Assembly (NCBI RefSeq): GCF_004345825.1
Contig: NZ_SLXM01000001.1
Span: 186,001-250,000 of the forward strand
Length of the DNA stretch: 64,000 nt
Direction: 5' to 3'
Source of the DNA: Tenacibaculum skagerrakense
GTDB taxonomy: Bacteria; Bacteroidota; Bacteroidia; Flavobacteriales; Flavobacteriaceae
Program-made: the position numbers and the translations under genes
Notes under the pieces: model-generated
Told to the model about the DNA's origin: nothing
Seen by the model: only the letters and a program-made list of their open reading frames with translations
The model's database searches: none
Shown here: positions 59,467 to 64,000 of the stretch, in pieces
How the letters are laid out: the number at the start of each line of letters is the position of its first letter
Numbering within the stretch: position 1 is the first letter of the stretch

Positions 59467-60120
59467 ATGAAAATACATCACTTAGCTCGACAACGTTCTA
59501 TTTTAAATAAATTTCTTAAAGAAATTAGAGATAAAAACATACAGAAAGATAGTATGCGTTTTCGAAGAAATATAGAACGAATAGGCGAAATACTAGGTTA
59601 TGAGCTTAGTAAAAACTTACAGTACGAATCCAAACAAGTACTTACCCCTTTGGGAGTTAAACCTGTTGAAATGTTAGCTGAAAACATTGTTTTATGTTCC
59701 ATTTTAAGGGCAGGACTTCCATTGCATAATGGTTTGTTAAATTATTTTGATGACGCTGAAAACGCATTCATTTCTGCCTATAGACATCATCCAGATAATG
59801 AAGTCGATTTTGAAATTGTCGTTGAATATTTTGCGGCTCCTCCAATTGATAATAAAACGTTGTTATTAATTGATCCGATGTTAGCAACAGGAAAATCGTT
59901 GGTGGCAGTTTATGAAGGAATAAAAAAATACGGAACGCCTAAAGAAATTCATATTGTTTCTGTAATTGGTTCTCTAGATGGAATTGATTATATCAAGAAT
60001 CATTTTCCTGTAAACACTTCATTATGGATTGCTGATATAGATAACAATCTTAATCAAAAAGGATATATACTTCCAGGCTTAGGAGATGCTGGTGATTTAG
60101 CATTTGGAGAAAAAATGTAA
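59467..60120 (+). CDS. upp: Uracil phosphoribosyltransferase
   Basis: A 217-residue enzyme that makes UMP from uracil and PRPP. It starts KIHHLARQRSILNKFLKEIR, and has CSILRAGLPLHNGLLNYF, ISAYRHHP, the PRPP loop LLLIDPMLATGKSLVAVYEG and YILPGLGDAGDLAFGEKM at the end. The Gly-Asp-Ala-Gly-Asp block is characteristic. The ATG at 59467 gives the family start; an upstream in-frame start at 59440 is less likely. Its stop is directly next to the convergent DUF6427 gene. Confidence 0.95.
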   Translation: MKIHHLARQRSILNKFLKEIRDKNIQKDSMRFRRNIERIGEILGYELSKNLQYESKQVLTPLGVKPVEMLAENIVLCSILRAGLPLHNGLLNYFDDAENAFISAYRHHPDNEVDFEIVVEYFAAPPIDNKTLLLIDPMLATGKSLVAVYEGIKKYGTPKEIHIVSVIGSLDGIDYIKNHFPVNTSLWIADIDNNLNQKGYILPGLGDAGDLAFGEKM

Positions 60121-61023
60121 CTAAACTAAATACTGTACAAACGATCCTAAAAACAGTAGTAATAAAATAAGGTCTGAAAACCATTTCTTTTGCAGTAACT
60201 CAAAGCCATTGGCTATTATCATTGCACAAGGAAATAGTAAATAAGCTATTTCTGCACCTGACCTGTTTTTTATAATAAGTAATAAAATGAAAACAGAAAG
60301 CAAATGAATACACACTAAAATCCAGTTTTTTCTAAATACATTTTTAATAGATAATGCTTTAGGAGTTTTTAATAAAAAGCCAGAAAAGGTTAGTGTAACT
60401 ATAACCCCTAAAGAGAATTTAAGAGTGAAACTGGTATAAATAGAAAAATCGTAATACGTTGAAAAATCTAAAAGCGCATAAAATTTTTGCTGTTGATCAT
60501 ACCATAAATGATAAGTAAAGTATAATATTATTGGTGAGACAAAACCTAATAGAGGAGTTATTAACCTTCTGTAATCTATATGCTGATGTATTAAAATTGC
60601 AATAAATGTCATTGGAAACACAACAATGGTAAAAGGTTCAATTAAAAAGGAAATCCCCATCCAAAGCCCACTGTCGAATAGTTTTTTTATGGTGTTTTTA
60701 GACGATTGTAAACTGTAAACTCGCCTAACGTATACTAACAAGATTAAATTTGAGTAAAAAACATTGTTAATAGAAACCGTAATCGGTAGATAGCCAATTA
60801 AAATCACAAAAATTAAAAAGAAATAAGAATTGTCAAAGGTTAAATTATTTCTAGATTTTATAAAGTTTACCAATCCAAACAGAACCAAAAATTTAAAAAA
60901 CAAACCGATACTTAATTCAGGTATGTATTCAAAGAAATAACCTAGAAAAGCATACACAAAAAACAGTGCGATAATTATCACAGAAGTAAACGGTTTTGTA
61001 TTGCTGAAAAAGTTGGTTAACAT
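60121..61023 (-). CDS. DUF6427 family membrane protein
   Basis: A 300-residue polytopic inner-membrane protein with about eight to ten helices (SVIIIALFFVYAFLGYFFEY, NLTFDNSYFFLIFVILIGYL, YTSFTLKFSLGVIVTLTFSG, LSVFILLLIIKNRSGAEIAY). It matches my recollection of DUF6427, a Flavobacteriia-specific family of unknown function. It is divergent from DUF6341, and the two families seem usually to be neighbours. No catalytic motif is visible. Confidence 0.8.
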   Translation of the reverse strand: MLTNFFSNTKPFTSVIIIALFFVYAFLGYFFEYIPELSIGLFFKFLVLFGLVNFIKSRNNLTFDNSYFFLIFVILIGYLPITVSINNVFYSNLILLVYVRRVYSLQSSKNTIKKLFDSGLWMGISFLIEPFTIVVFPMTFIAILIHQHIDYRRLITPLLGFVSPIILYFTYHLWYDQQQKFYALLDFSTYYDFSIYTSFTLKFSLGVIVTLTFSGFLLKTPKALSIKNVFRKNWILVCIHLLSVFILLLIIKNRSGAEIAYLLFPCAMIIANGFELLQKKWFSDLILLLLFLGSFVQYLV

Positions 61024-61035
61024 TTTTTCTTTTTA

Positions 61036-61051
61036 TATTTTTGCAAACGTA
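61036..61051. promoter_or_regulatory. Abutting divergent -7 elements between DUF6427 and DUF6341 genes
   Basis: The plus strand has TATTTTTG (61036-61043) and, directly joined, CAAACGTA (61044-61051), which reads TACGTTTG on the minus strand. Both match TAnnTTTG, so the two polymerase sites would overlap and probably exclude each other. Confidence 0.55.
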
Positions 61052-61065
61052 AAGATAATCAAGTT

Positions 61066-61284
61066 ATGTTAGGATTAAATATTTTTAAGTTTATAGGTGA
61101 AATATTTCAGGTGTTATTCATTCCTTTTGAATGGATTCGTTTAACGTTAGCTAAAGGTGCAGCTGGATGGTGGACTTCTAATGCTATCAACTGGATTTTC
61201 TTAGCTATTCTTTTAGGTTTATTATACTACTGGATTTCTCAAGCTCTTAAGTTCAAAAGAGAAGGTACAGAAGATATAGCTTAA
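61066..61284 (+). CDS. DUF6341 family small membrane protein
   Basis: A 72-residue protein with two membrane-active segments: a first amphipathic helix (NIFKFIGEIFQVLFIPFEWI) and a TM helix (AINWIFLAILLGLLYYWISQ), with a short charged tail KFKREGTEDIA. It fits DUF6341, seen across Flavobacteriaceae next to DUF6427. Function is unknown. It is followed 25 bases later by trmB, so it may be co-transcribed with it. Confidence 0.85.
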   Translation: MLGLNIFKFIGEIFQVLFIPFEWIRLTLAKGAAGWWTSNAINWIFLAILLGLLYYWISQALKFKREGTEDIA

Positions 61285-61309
61285 AAGCGTTTAACATATA
61301 TACTACGCT

Positions 61310-61981
61310 TTGGGAAGCAAAAACAAACTTAAACGTTTCAGAGAAAACGAAACATTTTCTAATGTAATTCAACCTACACGAGAAGAGGTTACAGGTAACT
61401 TCGATTTAAAAGGTAATTGGAATTCTTTTTTTAAAAATGATAATCCAATAGTACTTGAGTTGGGTTGTGGAAAGGGAGAATATACCATTGCATTAGCAAA
61501 AAAGAATCCAAATAAAAATTTCATAGGAATCGATATTAAAGGCGCTCGTTTTTGGAGAGGAGCTAAAACAGCTACCGAAGATGAAATGAATAATGTTGCT
61601 TTTATTCGTACGCAAATTGAACTTGTAGATAAGATTTTTGCTGAAAATGAAGTAGATGAAATTTGGATTACTTTCCCAGATCCTCAAATAAAATATAAAA
61701 GAACAAAGCACAGACTTACTAACAGCGAATTCTTAAAGAGATACCATCATATTTTAAAACCAGATGCATGCATAAATTTAAAAACAGATAGCGAATTTAT
61801 GCATGGTTATACATTGGGTCTGTTGCATGGAGAAGGACATGAAGTTCTTCATGCAAGTCATGATGTTTATAAACTAAACTCTTCACCAGAAGAAGTTACA
61901 GAAACGCAAACATTCTACGAACAACAATACCTAGAACAAGGCAAACCTATTACGTATATTAAGTTTAAGCTTAATTATTAA
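61310..61981 (+). CDS. trmB: tRNA (guanine-N7-)-methyltransferase
   Basis: A 223-residue methyltransferase that makes m7G46 in tRNA, using SAM. It starts at TTG with GSKNKLKRFRENETFSNVIQ. It has SAM-binding LELGCGKGEYTIALAKKNP, FIGIDIKGARFWRGAKTA and IWITFPDPQIKYKRTKHRLT (the FPDPxxKxRHxKxR-type family motif). It ends before the LysE-type gene. The family start is conserved. Confidence 0.95.
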   Translation: MGSKNKLKRFRENETFSNVIQPTREEVTGNFDLKGNWNSFFKNDNPIVLELGCGKGEYTIALAKKNPNKNFIGIDIKGARFWRGAKTATEDEMNNVAFIRTQIELVDKIFAENEVDEIWITFPDPQIKYKRTKHRLTNSEFLKRYHHILKPDACINLKTDSEFMHGYTLGLLHGEGHEVLHASHDVYKLNSSPEEVTETQTFYEQQYLEQGKPITYIKFKLNY

Positions 61982-62039
61982 AAAAAACTAGAAAGGATTT
62001 TACTTTTTAAACGTCCAAAAATGGGATTAAATTTTTGTG

Positions 62040-62651
62040 ATGCTTTTAAGTCTTTTTCTTGGTTTTACAGTAGCTTATATAGGATTCATTATGCCGAGTA
62101 TGTTAAATTTAACTGTAGGTAAAATTTTTATTGATGAAAATAAAAATTCTGCTCGTCGTTTTATTTTTGGAGCTGCTATTGTTGTGTTCTTTCAGTTTCT
62201 ATTGAGTTTGTACATAATTTCTTTGATTGATAAACTGCCAAATCTTCTTTTTTGGATAAAAAACATAGCGGTTGTTGTATTTGCCTTTTTATCAATTTTC
62301 TATTTAAAAAAAGAACTGTTTTCTAAACAAAAAGTAACACAAATTTGTAATCGTAAAACCTGCTTTGCTTATGGAGTAAAACTGTCGTTTATTAATATGT
62401 TTGCAATTCCCTTTTTTGCCGTAATGTATTCTTTTTTAACAATGAAAGGAATTGTATCTAATAACTCTAATGAAGTATTAGCATTCGGAGTAGGAACTTC
62501 TTTTGGGGTTTTTGCTGTGTTGTCTAGTTATATTGTTTTTATAAAAAAAATGCAAAATCAGGTAAATAAACTTATGGTATTCTTCAATCCAATTATGAGT
62601 TTTATAACTGCTTTTTTAGCAATAGTAACCACAATTAAGTTGTACTTTTAA
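62040..62651 (+). CDS. LysE-type transporter
   Basis: A 203-residue inner-membrane protein with six helices. It starts MLLSLFLGFTVAYIGFIMPS, where the small/polar residues of the first helix match the LysE/RhtB translocator fold, and continues VVFFQFLLSLYIISLI and VVVFAFLSIFYLKKELF. A second half follows: SFINMFAIPFFAVMYSFLTM and IVSNNSNEVLAFGVGTSFG. These export amino acids or similar metabolites. ATG at 62040 is chosen over the adjacent GTG at 62037. Confidence 0.85.
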   Translation: MLLSLFLGFTVAYIGFIMPSMLNLTVGKIFIDENKNSARRFIFGAAIVVFFQFLLSLYIISLIDKLPNLLFWIKNIAVVVFAFLSIFYLKKELFSKQKVTQICNRKTCFAYGVKLSFINMFAIPFFAVMYSFLTMKGIVSNNSNEVLAFGVGTSFGVFAVLSSYIVFIKKMQNQVNKLMVFFNPIMSFITAFLAIVTTIKLYF

Positions 62652-62654
62652 AGC

Positions 62655-62981
62655 ATGAGTAATAATCAAAACTTTTTTGAAAGAGTATATGAAGTAGCTC
62701 GCTTAATTCCTTATGGAAGAGTAACTAGTTATGGCGCAATTGCTAAGTATTTAGGAGCAGCAAGATCAGCAAGAATGGTGGGTTGGGCAATGAATAATTC
62801 TTCTGAAAAAGAAGTGCCAGCACACCGAGTAGTTAATAGAAAAGGAATTTTAACAGGCAAGCATCATTTCGAAGGCACTAATTTGATGCAACAATTATTA
62901 GAAAGTGAAAGGGTTGAAGTAATTGAAAATCAAATTCAAAATTTTGAAAATCTATTTTGGGATCCAAGTAAAGAACTATAA
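62655..62981 (+). CDS. Alkyltransferase-like protein (MGMT family, acceptor Cys replaced by Ala)
   Basis: A 108-residue protein of the Ogt/MGMT DNA-binding domain family: YEVARLIPYGRVTSYGAIAKYLG (the recognition helix-turn-helix with the SYG block), ARSARMVGWAMNNS and VPAHRVVNRKGILTGK. The acceptor motif PCHR reads PAHR, so it cannot remove alkyl groups. Such ATL proteins bind alkylated guanine and hand it to nucleotide excision repair, a step in which UvrA and UvrC act (uvrC is also in this window). It follows the LysE-type gene by 3 bases. Confidence 0.9.
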   Translation: MSNNQNFFERVYEVARLIPYGRVTSYGAIAKYLGAARSARMVGWAMNNSSEKEVPAHRVVNRKGILTGKHHFEGTNLMQQLLESERVEVIENQIQNFENLFWDPSKEL

Positions 62982-63044
62982 CATAGCCTTATAGATTCAT
63001 AAGAATTCCAAATGTTCTCACTTTAGTATCTAAATTGTAAGCAC

Positions 63045-63052
63045 TATCTTTG
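63045..63052 (+). promoter_or_regulatory. -7 element of the Mrp/ApbC gene
   Basis: TATCTTTG (TAnnTTTG match), 24 bases before the ATG at 63077. Confidence 0.5.
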
Positions 63053-63076
63053 CAGTTAAGAATTAACACAAACAAA

Positions 63077-64000
63077 ATGAGCTTTAAAAAGCAAGATATA
63101 TATAACGCATTAGAAACTATTACGGCACCAGGAGAAGGTAAAAGTTTAGTTGAAAATGAAAACGTAAAAAACGTCGTTACTTTTGGTAATGAAGTAGTGG
63201 TAGATGTAGTGATTAGCAATCCTTCACTTCAAGCAAAAAAGAAGGTTGAGGTTGAGATTATGAAAGCTATTCACCAACATGTTGATCAAAAGATTGATGT
63301 AAAAGTTAATGTAAAAACAGAAGTCAAGCCTAAAGAGGAAGTTAACCAAATCCGAGGAAAAGAGATTCCTAATATTAAGAATATCATCGCTATTGCTTCT
63401 GGTAAAGGAGGAGTTGGTAAATCTACAGTAACGGCAAATGTTGCAATTACATTGGCGAAAATGGGATTCAATGTAGGTATTTTAGATGCAGATGTGTACG
63501 GGCCATCTCAACACATTATGTTCGATGTTGAAAAAGAAAGACCACTTTCGGTAAAAGTAGAAGGTCGTTCTAAAATGAAGCCAATCGAAAATTACGGTGT
63601 AAAATTATTATCACTAGGTTTCTTTACAAATCCTAATCAAGCTGTTATATGGAGAGGACCTATGGCATCAAAGGCTTTAAATCAGTTAATTTTTGATGCT
63701 GATTGGGGAGAATTAGATTTCTTATTAATCGATTTACCTCCAGGTACAGGAGATGTTCACTTATCTATTGTACAGGCATTACCAATTACTGGAGCAGTTG
63801 TTGTAAGTACGCCTCAAAATATCGCACTAGCAGATGCTAAAAAAGGAGTGGCAATGTTCCAGCAAGAAGCAATTAATGTTCCTGTTTTAGGAATTGTTGA
63901 GAATATGGCTTACTTCACTCCAGAAGAATTACCGGACAATAAATATTATATCTTTGGTAAAAGTGGAGCTAAAAACTTAGCAGAGGATTTAGAAACTGCA
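63077..64000 (+). CDS. apbC: Mrp/ApbC Fe-S cluster carrier ATPase (3' end outside window)
   Basis: A P-loop ATPase that carries and delivers Fe-S clusters. The N-terminal DUF59-like domain is FKKQDIYNALETITAPGEGK with VVVDVVISNPSLQAKKKV. The deviant Walker A is IAIASGKGGVGKSTVTANVA, followed by ILDADVYGPSQHIMF, the switch region LLIDLPPGTGDVHLSIVQAL and VPVLGIVENMAYFTPEEL. The 308 codons present are open to the window end; the C-terminal CxxC, normally near the end of the ATPase domain in some homologues, would lie beyond. A shorter antisense ORF in this span is a shadow. Confidence 0.95.
   Translation, partial: MSFKKQDIYNALETITAPGEGKSLVENENVKNVVTFGNEVVVDVVISNPSLQAKKKVEVEIMKAIHQHVDQKIDVKVNVKTEVKPKEEVNQIRGKEIPNIKNIIAIASGKGGVGKSTVTANVAITLAKMGFNVGILDADVYGPSQHIMFDVEKERPLSVKVEGRSKMKPIENYGVKLLSLGFFTNPNQAVIWRGPMASKALNQLIFDADWGELDFLLIDLPPGTGDVHLSIVQALPITGAVVVSTPQNIALADAKKGVAMFQQEAINVPVLGIVENMAYFTPEELPDNKYYIFGKSGAKNLAEDLETA

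Noticed and set aside
62989..63471. Minus-strand frames opposite the start of the Mrp/ApbC gene
   Set aside because: They oppose a conserved P-loop ATPase whose plus-strand frame is clear from 63077 onwards.

Overview
This window is an AT-rich chromosomal segment from a member of the Bacteroidota, most likely a marine Flavobacteriaceae species (Tenacibaculum- or Polaribacter-like; the genus is a guess). The signs are gliding-motility genes gldE and gldD, a three-subunit b558-type succinate dehydrogenase, DUF6341/DUF6427 proteins typical of Flavobacteriia, promoters of the form TAnnTTTG, almost no Shine-Dalgarno sequences, and LytTR/His_kinase pairs of the Bacteroidota kind. Most of it is ordinary core genome. 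I see no prophage, insertion sequence, CRISPR array or rRNA operon.

Layout. 1-5.3 kb: the 3' end of nrdA, a Panacea-domain gene overlapping a two-TM protein gene (candidate toxin-antitoxin pair), dgt, DUF3109, marC with an overlapping small flavoprotein, and a secreted protein. 5.6-8.8 kb: LytS/LytTR two-component pair, then a thioredoxin/TPR protein and a DUF1573 protein. 8.8-12.3 kb: sdhCAB on the minus strand. 12.5-16.4 kb: AraC regulator, a run of eight very small, mostly membrane ORFs, a CPNC mini-protein, an AhpD-like enzyme and a cupredoxin-like protein. 16.4-20.4 kb: a helix-hairpin-helix protein with an OmpA protein, a secreted ankyrin protein, rplY-prs and tRNA-Leu(CAA). 20.4-27.2 kb: uvrC, a PlpD-like patatin/POTRA/barrel protein, rng, a 30-residue basic protein and HU.

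27.3-34.1 kb: mutY-ssb-gldE-gldD plus a membrane-anchored LAS-type peptidase candidate, heme A synthase, a lipoprotein joining an HMA domain to a metallothionein-like tail, and an EamA transporter. 34.2-38.6 kb: paired M16 peptidases, then rplU (with a C-terminal extension) and rpmA. 38.8-45.6 kb: HD hydrolase, asd, trhO, dinB and a second LytTR/TPR-kinase pair. 45.7-49.7 kb: a tight minus-strand operon holB-lipoprotein-NtrY-like kinase-crotonase. 49.7-52.2 kb: feoA-feoB-FeoB-associated Cys-rich protein. 52.2-56.5 kb: a 1125-residue outer-membrane protein with an EF-hand-like loop, bounded by two different inverted REP-like repeats. 56.5-64 kb: brnQ, alpha/beta hydrolase, upp, DUF6427/DUF6341 with abutting divergent promoters, trmB, a LysE-type transporter, an alkyltransferase-like protein lacking the acceptor cysteine, and the 5' part of an Mrp/ApbC ATPase cut by the window end.

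The best candidates for something undescribed are the Panacea/two-TM pair, the string of mini membrane ORFs at 13.4-15.1 kb, the HMA/metallothionein-like lipoprotein, the peptidase downstream of gldD, and the large EF-hand outer-membrane protein. All functions are inferred from reading the translations; no database search was run.
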